Source: Streptosporangiaceae bacterium
GTDB lineage: Bacteria; Actinomycetota; Actinomycetes; Streptosporangiales; Streptosporangiaceae
Assembly: GCA_030040415.1 (NCBI GenBank)
Contig: JASHTT010000018.1
Span: 1 to 11,101, forward strand
Direction of reading: 5' to 3'
DNA: 11,101 nt
The notes below the pieces were generated by a model. It was not told where the DNA came from. It made no database searches and saw only the letters and a list, made by a program, of their open reading frames with translations. A program made the position numbers and the translations under genes. Numbering within the stretch: the first letter of the stretch is position 1; the number at the start of each line of letters is the position of its first letter. This document shows, piece after piece, positions 1-7,455 of this stretch.

Positions 1-1
1 G

Positions 2-1954
2 CCAGGGCCGGGTGGCCGTGGTCGTAGCGGGACCGCCGGCGCCTTCGGCAGGCCGGGCGGAAGGCCATCGCGCGGCCGCGAGTCGAAGAAGCAGCGGCGC
101 CAGGAGTTCGACAACATGCAGGCGCCGGCGATCGGCGGCGTGCAGATCCCGCGCGGCAACGGCCAGGTGATCAGGCTCTCCCGCGGCGCGTCGCTGAGCG
201 ATTTCGCCGACAAGATCGGCGTAAACCCAGCGTCGTTGGTGCAGGTGCTGTTCCACCTGGGCGAGATGGTCACCGCCACGCAGTCGGTGAACGACGAGAC
301 CTTGCAGCTGCTCGGCGCCGAGCTGAACTACAACGTCCAGGTCGTCTCGCCGGAGGAAGAGGACAGGGAGCTGCTCGAGGCGTTCGACATCGAGTTCGGC
401 GAAGACGAGGGCGACGACGCCGACCTGGTGCCGCGGCCGCCGGTGGTGACCGTCATGGGCCACGTCGACCACGGCAAGACCAAGCTGCTCGACGCGATCA
501 GGCACACGAACGTGGTCGCGCACGAAGCTGGCGGCATCACCCAGCACATCGGCGCCTACCAGGTCAATACGAAGGTAGACGGCCACGAGCGCAAGATCAC
601 CTTCATCGACACCCCTGGCCACGAGGCGTTCACGGCGATGCGTGCCCGCGGGGCCGAGACCACGGACCTCGTGGTGCTCGTCGTGGCTGCCGATGACGGC
701 GTCAAGCCGCAGACCACGGAGGCTCTCAACCACGCGCAGGCCGCGGGAGTGCCGATCGTGGTTGCGGTCAACAAGATCGACAAGGAGGGCGCCGACCCGC
801 AGCGGGTACGGGCACAGCTCACCGAGTACGGGCTGGTGGCCGAGGAGTTCGGCGGCCAGACCCTGTTCGTCGACGTGTCGGCGCGCGAAGGGACCGGCAT
901 CGAGCAGCTGCTCGAGGCGGTCATCCTGACCGCCGACGCCGAGCTCGACCTGCGCGCAAACCCCGCGCAGCAGGCGCAGGGCGTGGCGATCGAGGCGCAC
1001 CTGGATAAGGGCCGCGGCCCGGTGGCCACGGTGCTGGTGCAGCGCGGCACGCTGCGGGTGGGCGATTCGATCGTCTGCGGCGAGGCGTACGGCCGGGTGC
1101 GCGCCATGCTGGACGAGAACGGTGACCAGGTTGCCGAGGCACCCCCGTCCCGCCCGGTTGAGGTTCTCGGACTGACCGGCGTCCCCGACGCAGGCGACAG
1201 CTTCATCGTGGTCGACGACGACCGCGTGGCCAGGCAGATCGCCGACCGGCGCGAAGCCAGGGAGCGGAACGCGATGTTCGCCCAGCGGCGGCCGCGGGTC
1301 ACGCTCGAGGACCTGGAGTCCGCGCTCAAGTCGGGCGAGCGCCAGGAACTGCTGCTCATCATCAAGGGCGACGTGTCCGGCTCGGTCGAGGCGCTGGAAG
1401 ATGCGCTGCTCCAGCTTGACGTCGGCGAGGAAGTTCAGTTGCGGGTCATCGGCCGCGGCGTTGGCGCGATCACCCAGACCGACGTCGACCTCGCGATCGC
1501 CTCCGATGCGGTGATCATCGGCTTCAACGTTCGGCCAGCCGGGCGGGCCGCGGAGCTTGCCCAGCGCGAGGGCGTCGACATCCGCTACTACTCGGTCATC
1601 TACCAGGCGATCGAGGAAGTCGAGGCGGCGCTGCGCGGCATGCTCAAGCCGATCTTCGAGGAGGCGCAGCTCGGCACCGCGGAGATCCGGGAGGTCTTCC
1701 GGGTGCCGCGGGTCGGCAACATCGCAGGCTGCATCGTCAGGTCCGGCACGATCACCCGCAACAGCAAGGCCAGGCTCGTCCGCGATGGCGTCGTGGTCTC
1801 CGAGAACCTCACCGTCGAGTCGCTGCGCAGGTTCAAGGACGATGCCACCGAGGTGCGGGAAGGCTTCGAGTGCGGCATCGGGATCGGCTACAACGACATC
1901 AACGTCGGCGACGTGATCGAGACGTATGAGCTGAGGGAGAAGCCGCGCACCTGA
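2..1954 (+). CDS. infB: Translation initiation factor IF-2, 3' portion (5' end outside window)
   Basis: IF-2 is the GTPase that places initiator fMet-tRNA on the 30S subunit and promotes 50S joining. The reading frame is open from base 2, and the first codons give a Gly/Arg-rich linker followed by a basic KKQRRQEFDNM stretch typical of actinobacterial IF-2, so the true start lies upstream and about 650 residues are visible. Counting from the Met at 116, an IF2_N-like segment is near 18-67. The G domain has GHVDHGKT (115-122), GGITQHIG (139-146), DTPGHE (165-170), NKID (219-222) and SA (255-256). Domain II is near 287-375, domain III near 410-510 and the fMet-tRNA-binding C2 domain near 518-606. 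All GTPase motifs are intact. It heads the visible operon, 28 bases before the DUF503 gene. The Met at 116 is internal, not the start. Confidence 0.97.
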   Translation, partial: PGPGGRGRSGTAGAFGRPGGRPSRGRESKKQRRQEFDNMQAPAIGGVQIPRGNGQVIRLSRGASLSDFADKIGVNPASLVQVLFHLGEMVTATQSVNDETLQLLGAELNYNVQVVSPEEEDRELLEAFDIEFGEDEGDDADLVPRPPVVTVMGHVDHGKTKLLDAIRHTNVVAHEAGGITQHIGAYQVNTKVDGHERKITFIDTPGHEAFTAMRARGAETTDLVVLVVAADDGVKPQTTEALNHAQAAGVPIVVAVNKIDKEGADPQRVRAQLTEYGLVAEEFGGQTLFVDVSAREGTGIEQLLEAVILTADAELDLRANPAQQAQGVAIEAHLDKGRGPVATVLVQRGTLRVGDSIVCGEAYGRVRAMLDENGDQVAEAPPSRPVEVLGLTGVPDAGDSFIVVDDDRVARQIADRREARERNAMFAQRRPRVTLEDLESALKSGERQELLLIIKGDVSGSVEALEDALLQLDVGEEVQLRVIGRGVGAITQTDVDLAIASDAVIIGFNVRPAGRAAELAQREGVDIRYYSVIYQAIEEVEAALRGMLKPIFEEAQLGTAEIREVFRVPRVGNIAGCIVRSGTITRNSKARLVRDGVVVSENLTVESLRRFKDDATEVREGFECGIGIGYNDINVGDVIETYELREKPRT

Positions 1955-1971
1955 GCATGCAGGCGCGGCCT

Positions 1972-1978
1972 AAGGTGG
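1972..1978 (+). promoter_or_regulatory. Shine-Dalgarno for the DUF503 gene
   Basis: AAGGTGG lies four bases before the GTG at 1983. It supports that GTG, which gives the family-typical MYVGALTLD start, over the second in-frame GTG at 1989. Confidence 0.55.
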
Positions 1979-1982
1979 CGGC

Positions 1983-2282
1983 GTGTATGTGGGCGCCCTG
2001 ACCCTCGACGTGCTGCTCGGCGACGTGAGGTCGCTGAAGCAGAAGCGCTCGGTGGTCAGGCCGCTCATCGCCGAAGTGCACCGTAGGTTTCCGGGTGTGG
2101 CCGTCGGCGAGACGGGACACCTGGATCTGCACCGTCGTGCGGAGATCGGCATCGCGGTGGTCAGCTCGACTGCGGCGAACGCCGTGCAGGTGCTCGAGGC
2201 GTGCGAGCGCTTCGTCGCTGGCCGGCCGGAGATCGAGTTGCTCGCCGCGCGCCAGCGGCTGCTGACCGACGAGGGAGAGTGA
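1983..2282 (+). CDS. DUF503 family protein (YlxP-like)
   Basis: A 99-residue protein of the DUF503/YlxP family, which is found next to infB and rbfA in many Gram-positive bacteria. Its biochemical role is not established; its position suggests a link with ribosome assembly or translation. The N-terminal half carries the family signature region MYVGALTLDVLLGDVRSLKQ, followed by KRSVVRPLIAEVHRRFPGVAV. The C-terminal half is an alternating hydrophobic segment (EIGIAVVSS) and a helix ending in ACERFVAGRPEIELL. Length is normal for the family (about 90-100 residues). The start is GTG, chosen from the Shine-Dalgarno and family alignment. The gene ends five bases before rbfA, so the two are probably translated from one mRNA. 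The family call is firm, the function is not. Confidence 0.9.
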   Translation: MYVGALTLDVLLGDVRSLKQKRSVVRPLIAEVHRRFPGVAVGETGHLDLHRRAEIGIAVVSSTAANAVQVLEACERFVAGRPEIELLAARQRLLTDEGE

Positions 2283-2286
2283 GCCG

Positions 2287-2733
2287 ATGAACCAGGCCAG
2301 GGCGCAACGGCTGGGAGACCGGATCGCCCAGATCGTCGCCGAGATGCTGGAACGGCGGATCAAGGACCCGCGCCTCGGCTTCGTCACGGTCACCGAGGCC
2401 CGGCTGAGCGGGGACCTGCGCGAGGCCACCGTGTTCTACACGGTCTACGGCTCAGACGACGAGGTAGCGGCCACCGCCGTGGCGCTGTCCAGTGCAGCCG
2501 GACTCATCAGGTCAGAGGTCGGCAAGCAAACTGGGCTCAAGCACACGCCGTCGATCAGCTTCGCCAGGGACACCGTGCCGGATAGCGCGCGGACCATCGA
2601 GGACCTGGTGGCCAGGGCAAGAGCCGCCGACGCGGAGGTTGCGGAGGCGCGGGCGGGCGCCGTCCCGGCCGGGGACCCGGACCCCTACCGGCCAGACCGC
2701 AGTGCCGACGGCGACGATGACGACGAGTCCTGA
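2287..2733 (+). CDS. rbfA: 30S ribosome-binding factor A
   Basis: RbfA binds the 30S subunit near helix 1 of 16S rRNA and helps its late maturation, especially in the cold. The 148-residue product opens with a helix (QRLGDRIAQIVAEMLERRI), then KDPRLGFVTVTEARLSGDL and a strand ATVFYTVYG. It continues with the KH-like kink region LSSAAGLIRSEVGKQTGLKHTPSI and FARDTVPDSARTIEDLV, all in family order (about residues 1-118). A disordered Ala/Pro then Asp-rich tail (about 119-148, ending GDDDDES) extends the core, as often happens in actinobacterial RbfA. The ATG at 2287 is preceded by GGGAG at 2273-2277. The tail coding sequence overlaps the start of the next gene by 17 bases. Confidence 0.94.
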   Translation: MNQARAQRLGDRIAQIVAEMLERRIKDPRLGFVTVTEARLSGDLREATVFYTVYGSDDEVAATAVALSSAAGLIRSEVGKQTGLKHTPSISFARDTVPDSARTIEDLVARARAADAEVAEARAGAVPAGDPDPYRPDRSADGDDDDES

Positions 2734-3706
2734 CTGGGCTGGCGCCGTCAAGATGCTGGACGGCGCCGACCAGGTTTGCCTGGCCTGCCACGTCCGGCCT
2801 GACGCCGACGCGCTCGGCTCTATGCTCGCGCTGGCCCAGGCTCTCGCCACCCGGTCAGCAGTGGTGCTCGCCTCGTTCGGGGACGAGCCCTTCGAGGTGC
2901 CGGCTGTGCTGCGCTTCCTGCCGGGCGCCGGCCTGCTGACCCCGCCCGCCGAGTATCCGGCGCAGCCCGAGGTGATGGTGAGCCTCGATGCTTCCAGCAT
3001 CGACAGGCTCGGCCGGCTGGCAGCCAACGCCACTGCAGCCGGCCAGCTGATCGTGCTCGACCATCACGCCTCGAACGCCGGCTTCGGTGCGCTCAACCTT
3101 GTCGACCCGCGCGCCGCCGCGACCGCGGTACTCGCCCGTGAGTTGATCCGCCGCCTGGACATCCCGCTGAGCCAGGACATCGCGCTGTGCCTGTACGCGG
3201 GCCTGGTGGCCGACACCGGCTCGTTCAGGTTCTCGTCCAGCACTCCGCAGGTGCACCAGCTCGCCGCCGAGCTCCTGTCGACCGGCATCGACCCCGGCGT
3301 GGTTTCTCGTGAGCTGTACGACCGCGCGCCCTTCGCCTACCTCGGCATGCTCGCCGCCGCCCTGCGCCGCGCCGCGCTGGACCGCGGCGCCGCGAACGGC
3401 CGAGGTCTGGTCTGGACGACGGTCACGCGCGCCGACCGCGCGCCCGCCTGCCTGACCATGGACGCGGCCGAGTCCGTCATCGACCAGCTAAGGCGCACCG
3501 ACGAGGCCGAGGTAGCCATCGTGCTGAAGGAAGCCGACGACGGGACGTGGCAAGCATCGGTGCGGTCGAAAGAGCTAGCGGACGTGAGTACCCCCTGTGC
3601 CGCGCTAGGCGGTGGTGGCCACGTCCGGGCGGCCGGGTTCGCGTTCTCCGGCAGCCCGGATGCGGCCATTACCGCTTTCAAGCGGGAACTGGACCGGCCA
3701 GCATGA
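2717..3706 (+). CDS. nrnA: DHH/DHHA1 phosphoesterase, nanoRNase / pAp or c-di-AMP phosphodiesterase type (NrnA/CnpB-like)
   Basis: Members of this family degrade very short RNAs, dephosphorylate pAp and, in mycobacteria (Rv2837c), hydrolyse c-di-AMP/pApA. The sequence does not tell which substrate dominates here. The 329-residue cytoplasmic protein has all DHH metal ligands: HVRPDAD (H25, D29, D31), VSLDAS (D91), LDHH (D115-H117) and GLVADTG (D166). The C-terminal DHHA1 substrate-binding motif GGGGH is at 298-302. The ATG at 2717 gives a normal length for the family; it lies inside the rbfA 3' end with no strong Shine-Dalgarno, which fits translation coupled to rbfA. In-frame alternatives are GTG 2702 and ATG 2753. 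The open frame extends further upstream across rbfA, but that part resembles no protein. The stop overlaps the truB start (ATGA). Confidence 0.92.
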   Translation: MTTSPDWAGAVKMLDGADQVCLACHVRPDADALGSMLALAQALATRSAVVLASFGDEPFEVPAVLRFLPGAGLLTPPAEYPAQPEVMVSLDASSIDRLGRLAANATAAGQLIVLDHHASNAGFGALNLVDPRAAATAVLARELIRRLDIPLSQDIALCLYAGLVADTGSFRFSSSTPQVHQLAAELLSTGIDPGVVSRELYDRAPFAYLGMLAAALRRAALDRGAANGRGLVWTTVTRADRAPACLTMDAAESVIDQLRRTDEAEVAIVLKEADDGTWQASVRSKELADVSTPCAALGGGGHVRAAGFAFSGSPDAAITAFKRELDRPA

Positions 3707-4629
3707 CGACCGAAAGCGGCCTGCTGATCGTGGACAAGCCACCAGGCTGGACCAGCCACGACGTAGTAGCCAGGATCCGCAAGCTGGCCGGCACCAAGCG
3801 CGTCGGCCACGCCGGCACCCTCGACCCGATGGCGACCGGCGTGCTGGTCATCGGCGTGGAAAAGGCAACGAGACTGCTTGGCTACCTCACGCTGGCTGAG
3901 AAGGAGTACACCGGCACGATCCGACTCGGCCAGACAACAGATACCGATGACGCCGATGGAGCACTGGTAAGCCGCGTTCCCGCCAATAATGTGATGAAAA
4001 CCGAACTGCTCCGCGCCGTGGCAGGCCTGACTGGGGAGGTTGAGCAGGTCCCGCCCGGCGTCAGCGCGATCAAGGTCGGTGGCAGCCGCGCCTACCGGCT
4101 CACCCGCGACGGCCGTCCGCCGCAGCTCGCCGCGCGGCGGGTCACCGTGCGCGAGTTCGACGTTGGCGATCTGCGCCCGGCCGGCGAGGTCCTCGACGTG
4201 GACGTCCGGGTGGTGTGCTCGAGCGGTACCTACATCCGGGCGCTGGCGCGCGATCTCGGCGCCGAACTCGGCGTGGGCGGGCACCTGACCGCGCTGCGCC
4301 GGACCCGGTCGGGCCCGTACCTGATCAGCCAGGCTGCGAGCCTCGACGAGCTGGCTCAGCGGCTGGAACCGGTGCCGCTGGCGCAGGCGGCAGGTGCCGC
4401 GTTCGCCCGCCGGGAGCTGACCGCCGAGCAGGCTAGGGCGGTCGGGCACGGCGCGCGGCTGCCGGCCACCGGGACCGGGGCGCAGCCCGTCGCCGCCTTC
4501 GGGCCGGACGGGTCCTTGGTCGCGCTGCTGGCCGACGTCGACGGCCAGGCGCGGTCGCTGGCGGTGTTCGAGCCCGGCTCGGGTGCGGTAACGGCCGCCG
4601 GTCACGACGCGCCGGCCGCCGGGTCCTGA
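3703..4629 (+). CDS. truB: tRNA pseudouridine(55) synthase
   Basis: TruB converts U55 in the T-arm of most tRNAs to pseudouridine. The 308-residue product begins with the family pattern GLLIVDKPPGWTSHDVV and has the catalytic motif GHAGTLDPMATGVL, with nucleophile Asp41. Other TruB motifs follow: YTGTIRLGQTTDTDD (69-83), VSAIKVGGSRAY (120-131) and VVCSSGTYIRALARDLG (170-186). A C-terminal PUA-like segment lies near 235-290. The start ATG overlaps the nrnA stop by four bases; the open frame continues upstream inside nrnA but without TruB similarity. An Ala/Gly-rich tail closes the protein. Codons for residues about 93-101 are unusually A/T-rich for this genome, but the frame is intact. Confidence 0.96.
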   Translation: MTTESGLLIVDKPPGWTSHDVVARIRKLAGTKRVGHAGTLDPMATGVLVIGVEKATRLLGYLTLAEKEYTGTIRLGQTTDTDDADGALVSRVPANNVMKTELLRAVAGLTGEVEQVPPGVSAIKVGGSRAYRLTRDGRPPQLAARRVTVREFDVGDLRPAGEVLDVDVRVVCSSGTYIRALARDLGAELGVGGHLTALRRTRSGPYLISQAASLDELAQRLEPVPLAQAAGAAFARRELTAEQARAVGHGARLPATGTGAQPVAAFGPDGSLVALLADVDGQARSLAVFEPGSGAVTAAGHDAPAAGS

Positions 4630-4682
4630 CGTGCCGGCCCGCTGGTCGGCGTGGCAGGCTTGGAGCACTTGGCCGATTAATC

Positions 4683-4690
4683 AGGGGAGA
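4683..4690 (+). promoter_or_regulatory. Shine-Dalgarno for ribF
   Basis: AGGGGAGA ends six bases before the ATG at 4697. It decides this start over the in-frame GTG at 4631, whose extra 22 residues look like untranslated spacer and carry no family similarity. Confidence 0.7.
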
Positions 4691-4696
4691 CCCGAC

Positions 4697-5647
4697 ATGC
4701 AGCGCTGGCACGGCCCGCTCGACGTGCCGGATGACTGGGGCCTGTCGGTTGTCACGATCGGCGAGTTCGACGGCGTGCACCGCGGCCACCAGTGGATCGT
4801 CGAGCACGCGCGACACGCCTCGGCCCAGCTGGGCTTGCCGGTGGTCGTGGTCACGTTCGATCCGCATCCGGACGAGGTGCTCAGGCCAGGCTCGCATCCG
4901 CCGCTGCTGTGCACCGCGAGGCGGCGATCTCTGCTGCTCGCCGACCTCGGCGTCGATGCGGTCTGCGTCATCGAGTTCACGCTCGAGTTCTCCCGGCTCG
5001 GCCCTGACGAGTTCGTCCACTCGGTGCTCGTCGACCGGCTGCACGCGGCACGGGTGGTGGTGGGCGAGGATTCCAGGTTCGGCCACAAGGCCGCCGGTGA
5101 CGTGGCGCTGCTCGCCGAACTGGGGGAGAAGTACGAGTTCACCGCCGAGGGCGTGCCGCTGCTCGCCGAGAACGGCGTGACGATCTCGTCCAGCGGAATC
5201 CGCGCGAAGCTAGCGGCCGGCAACGTCGCCGCCGCGCAGCACGACCTCGGCAGGCCGCACCGGGTGGAGGGTGTCGTGGTCCGCGGCCACCAGCGCGGCC
5301 GTGCACTCGGTTTCCCGACCGCGAACCTGGAGACCCTGCCGCATACCGCGATCCCAGCGGACGGCATCTACGCCGGCTGGCTGGTCCGGCTCGACGTCGA
5401 TGGTGCCGAACTGCAGCGCTGGCCCGCTGCGATCTCGGTGGGCACGAACCCGACCTTTGATGAGGTAGACCGGACCGTCGAGGCCTATGCGCTGGACCGG
5501 GATGATCTTGACCTGTACGGGGACCACGTCGGCGTCGACTTCACTGCGCGGCTGCGGGAAACACTGAAGTTCGGCTCCGTGGACGAGCTGGTCGCGCAGA
5601 TGCGGGTCGATGTCGGCGACGCCAGGCGGCTGCTGACGGCCGGCTGA
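4697..5647 (+). CDS. ribF: Bifunctional riboflavin kinase / FAD synthetase
   Basis: RibF phosphorylates riboflavin to FMN and adenylates FMN to FAD. The 316-residue protein has the two usual modules. The N-terminal nucleotidyltransferase (about 15-185) shows IGEFDGVHRGH (21-31), VTFDPHPDEVL (52-62), VVGEDSRFG (121-129) and ISSSGIR (163-169), a variant of the common SSTxIR element. The C-terminal flavokinase (about 186-316) shows GRALGFPTANL (201-211), IYAGWL (224-229), SVGTNPTF (247-254) and VEAYALD (261-267), whose Glu matches the catalytic residue of the family. It lies 67 bases after truB, the largest gap in this operon. I see no FMN riboswitch and no convincing promoter in the gap, so it is probably co-transcribed with truB. 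It converges on the minus-strand membrane-protein gene, with 20 bases between the two stop codons. Confidence 0.95.
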   Translation: MQRWHGPLDVPDDWGLSVVTIGEFDGVHRGHQWIVEHARHASAQLGLPVVVVTFDPHPDEVLRPGSHPPLLCTARRRSLLLADLGVDAVCVIEFTLEFSRLGPDEFVHSVLVDRLHAARVVVGEDSRFGHKAAGDVALLAELGEKYEFTAEGVPLLAENGVTISSSGIRAKLAAGNVAAAQHDLGRPHRVEGVVVRGHQRGRALGFPTANLETLPHTAIPADGIYAGWLVRLDVDGAELQRWPAAISVGTNPTFDEVDRTVEAYALDRDDLDLYGDHVGVDFTARLRETLKFGSVDELVAQMRVDVGDARRLLTAG

Positions 5648-5668
5648 ACCGGCCGCCGGGTCGCGGCC
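5638..5668. terminator. Overlapping GC-rich inverted repeats at the convergent ribF / membrane-protein junction
   Basis: GGCCGG (5638-5643) pairs with CCGGCC (5649-5654) around the ribF stop codon, and GGCCGC (5651-5656) pairs with GCGGCC (5663-5668). Both are perfect 6-bp stems, but they share bases 5651-5654, so only one can form at a time. No U-tract follows on either strand. The position between two convergent genes suggests a bidirectional transcript end; this is inference. Confidence 0.35.
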
Positions 5669-6855
5669 TACCAGGCGAATAGGTTGTCGCTGGCAGACGG
5701 ATTCGAGGGCAGCAGCCAGGCTAGCCGGATGGAAGTGACCTGGCCGCCAACGATTCTGAGCTGCTTGCCGCCGCACTGGGTTAGCGCCTCGCCGCCGTTC
5801 GCGCTGACCCACAGCAAGCCGCAGTAATACGCGCTCGCCAGCGCGCTTGCCGGCCCAATCGGGATCTTCCTGAGCAGCTTCCCGGATTTCGCGGAGTACT
5901 CAACCAGAAGCTCGCTGCCCAAGGGTTGTCCGTCACTGCTCTGCCGGCTGAAGACCGTGTTCAGCCACATGTTGCCGTCTTCCGTGAAGTCGCCCGGGTA
6001 GCCGTTCGATGGGTAGCGGCGGGAATCGGCCAGCAGCGAGGAACCCGGGCGGAACGCCGTGCTGGTGTCGACCAGGCGATCCTGGCCGTCCTCGACGCCG
6101 GCCACCGACACCACCAGCTCGTCTCCGCTGCCGAGGAACTGCTCGGCCGCGTATCCGTTGGCGGCGACCGGCCAGCTGCCGATGACCGTGCCGGCCTGCA
6201 AGTTGTAGACCACCAGGCTGCCGCCGGTCCCGCTCGGGCCGGGGGCGTAAACGGACAGCCGGGTGCACGGCGCGTTGACCGTCAGCTCTTCTTGCTGCGT
6301 GCCCGCGGGCATCGACAGCCCCGGCAAGACCGCCCGGAGCCGGCCCGGCTTGCCGGATGCGCCGATCCGGATCTCGGCGAAGCTGACTGTCCCGTTGCTG
6401 TCCTGCTGCGCCAGCACGAACGCCCGGTCGTCGGGCGCGACTGCGGCGTTCGCGAAGCTGGTGCCCTGCCCGATCGGCTGCAGCACGGTGACCACCTTGC
6501 CCGTCGCGGCGTCCTTCAGCTCGGCGGGCGTGGCAGGCGTGTCCCCCTGGTTGACGAAGGTCGCCGAGCTGTTGACGAACACGTACGGCTGGCCCGGTGG
6601 CGCCGGGTACTTCGCCGCGGCCGTCTGCCCGCCTGGCGGCACGGGACCCGCGGGCTTTCCGCCCTTCACCAGGCCACCGGCTACCAGCAGGCCGGCCACC
6701 AGGCCGACCACGGCGAGCGCCGAACCGGCCGCGGCGCCGATCCGGGCAGTCCTGCGCCTGATCCGGCCGCGGAGTGCGGCAATGTCCGGGGCCGCAATGG
6801 CGCGCAGCGGCGCTGTCCATTCGTCGAACCGGTCGCGGAGTTCCTTATCTTGCAT
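5668..6855 (-). CDS. Single-pass membrane protein with extracytoplasmic domain, candidate anti-sigma factor
   Basis: I do not recognise a named family. The 395-residue protein has a short cytoplasmic head (1-38) that ends in a basic cluster (RGRIRRRTAR, 29-38) and one strong transmembrane helix (about 39-63). A Pro/Gly/Lys linker (64-90) follows, then about 300 extracytoplasmic residues. These contain repeated short strand-turn units such as APDDRAFVLAQQD, SLVVYNLQAGTVIGSWPV, GNMWLNTVFS and LLWVSANGG, which look like a beta-propeller (inference). Cysteines are only at 197, 345 and 361, so no HxxxCxxC zinc anti-sigma motif is present. Its ATG shares one base with the stop codon of the sigma gene (TAATG), indicating coupled translation, and this pairing is the reason for the anti-sigma suggestion. 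A signal-sensing membrane protein without sigma-binding activity is the alternative. Confidence 0.8.
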   Translation of the reverse strand: MQDKELRDRFDEWTAPLRAIAAPDIAALRGRIRRRTARIGAAAGSALAVVGLVAGLLVAGGLVKGGKPAGPVPPGGQTAAAKYPAPPGQPYVFVNSSATFVNQGDTPATPAELKDAATGKVVTVLQPIGQGTSFANAAVAPDDRAFVLAQQDSNGTVSFAEIRIGASGKPGRLRAVLPGLSMPAGTQQEELTVNAPCTRLSVYAPGPSGTGGSLVVYNLQAGTVIGSWPVAANGYAAEQFLGSGDELVVSVAGVEDGQDRLVDTSTAFRPGSSLLADSRRYPSNGYPGDFTEDGNMWLNTVFSRQSSDGQPLGSELLVEYSAKSGKLLRKIPIGPASALASAYYCGLLWVSANGGEALTQCGGKQLRIVGGQVTSIRLAWLLPSNPSASDNLFAW

Positions 6856-7415
6856 TACGTCACCGCCTCGGGCCGGCTGACGTCCTGCGCGGACGAACCC
6901 CCGCCGGCAAGTTGCTGCTCAAGGTGCCTCCGGGCGATGCCCAGCCGGGTCTTCACGGTGCCGACCGGCAACCGGCACTCCGCCGCGATCGTGTCGACCG
7001 ACAGGTCGGTGATGTAGTGCAGCACGACGACCTCGCGCTCGTGCACCGGCAGGCTGGCGAGCGCAGCGCCGAGCGGCGTGTACTTCAGGTCGTCGGAGGG
7101 CTCGCTGCCCGTCGGCTGGCGCTGCGCGGCCAGCCGCACCGCCGCGGCCAGGTTGCGCCGCAGCCGCCGGGCCGAGTCGATGGCGATCCGCACCGCGACC
7201 CTGCGAACCCAGGCTTCCGGCAAGTCGTAACCACGCAACCGCGACCAGCGCGCGAGCGCGCGGGAGTAGGCCTCCTGCGCGACGTCCTCGGCTTCTTGCA
7301 GGCTGCCGGTGAGGCCCGCGAGCATGGCTACCGTGCGGCCGTAGCTGGCCTGGTAGAAGTCGTCGAAGTCGCCGCTGTCGCGCAACGCTGTCTCCGGTAC
7401 GGCTGTGAGGGTCAC
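6855..7415 (-). CDS. ECF-type RNA polymerase sigma factor (SigE-family-like)
   Basis: Extracytoplasmic-function sigma factors direct RNA polymerase to small stress or envelope regulons. The 186-residue product has only sigma regions 2 and 4. Region 2 is about 16-88 (DFDDFYQASYGRTVAML, EAEDVAQEAYSRALARW, PEAWVRRVAVRIAIDSARR). Region 4 is about 115-170, with a helix-turn-helix at about 141-165 (DTIAAECRLPVGTVKTRL). Length is usual for the group, and there is no C-terminal SnoaL-like extension as in ECF41. The chosen start is GTG 7415, because no start codon lies nearby upstream in frame and the sigma fold begins shortly after it. No good Shine-Dalgarno is visible, so the start is tentative. The stop overlaps the following membrane-protein gene. 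It is transcribed away from rpsO and toward ribF. Confidence 0.92.
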   Translation of the reverse strand: MTLTAVPETALRDSGDFDDFYQASYGRTVAMLAGLTGSLQEAEDVAQEAYSRALARWSRLRGYDLPEAWVRRVAVRIAIDSARRLRRNLAAAVRLAAQRQPTGSEPSDDLKYTPLGAALASLPVHEREVVVLHYITDLSVDTIAAECRLPVGTVKTRLGIARRHLEQQLAGGGSSAQDVSRPEAVT

Positions 7416-7455
7416 ACAGTTACACGCCGGGGACGCATGCCGGGATTGCGAAAAT

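Noticed and set aside
2492..2716. N-terminal extension of the DHH phosphoesterase inside rbfA
   Set aside because: The Arg/Pro-rich sequence is the out-of-frame reading of rbfA; the family domain begins just after 2717.
3337..4668. 443-residue open frame on the minus strand across nrnA and truB
   Set aside because: It is opposite two genes with complete catalytic motifs; the composition is shadow-like and no family is recognised.
4631..4696. Earlier GTG start for ribF, and a possible promoter in the truB-ribF gap
   Set aside because: The extra residues lack similarity, and a strong Shine-Dalgarno serves ATG 4697. The promoter-like GATTAA at 4675-4680 has no well-spaced -35 and would put the transcript start in the Shine-Dalgarno.
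4630..4696. FMN riboswitch before ribF
   Set aside because: The gap is only 67 bases and lacks the multi-helix conserved elements of that RNA.
5926..7017. 363-residue plus-strand open frame across the membrane-protein gene and the end of the sigma gene
   Set aside because: The minus-strand genes show clear protein features (sigma regions, transmembrane helix, coupled overlap). The plus-strand translation is His/Arg/Gly-rich without motifs.
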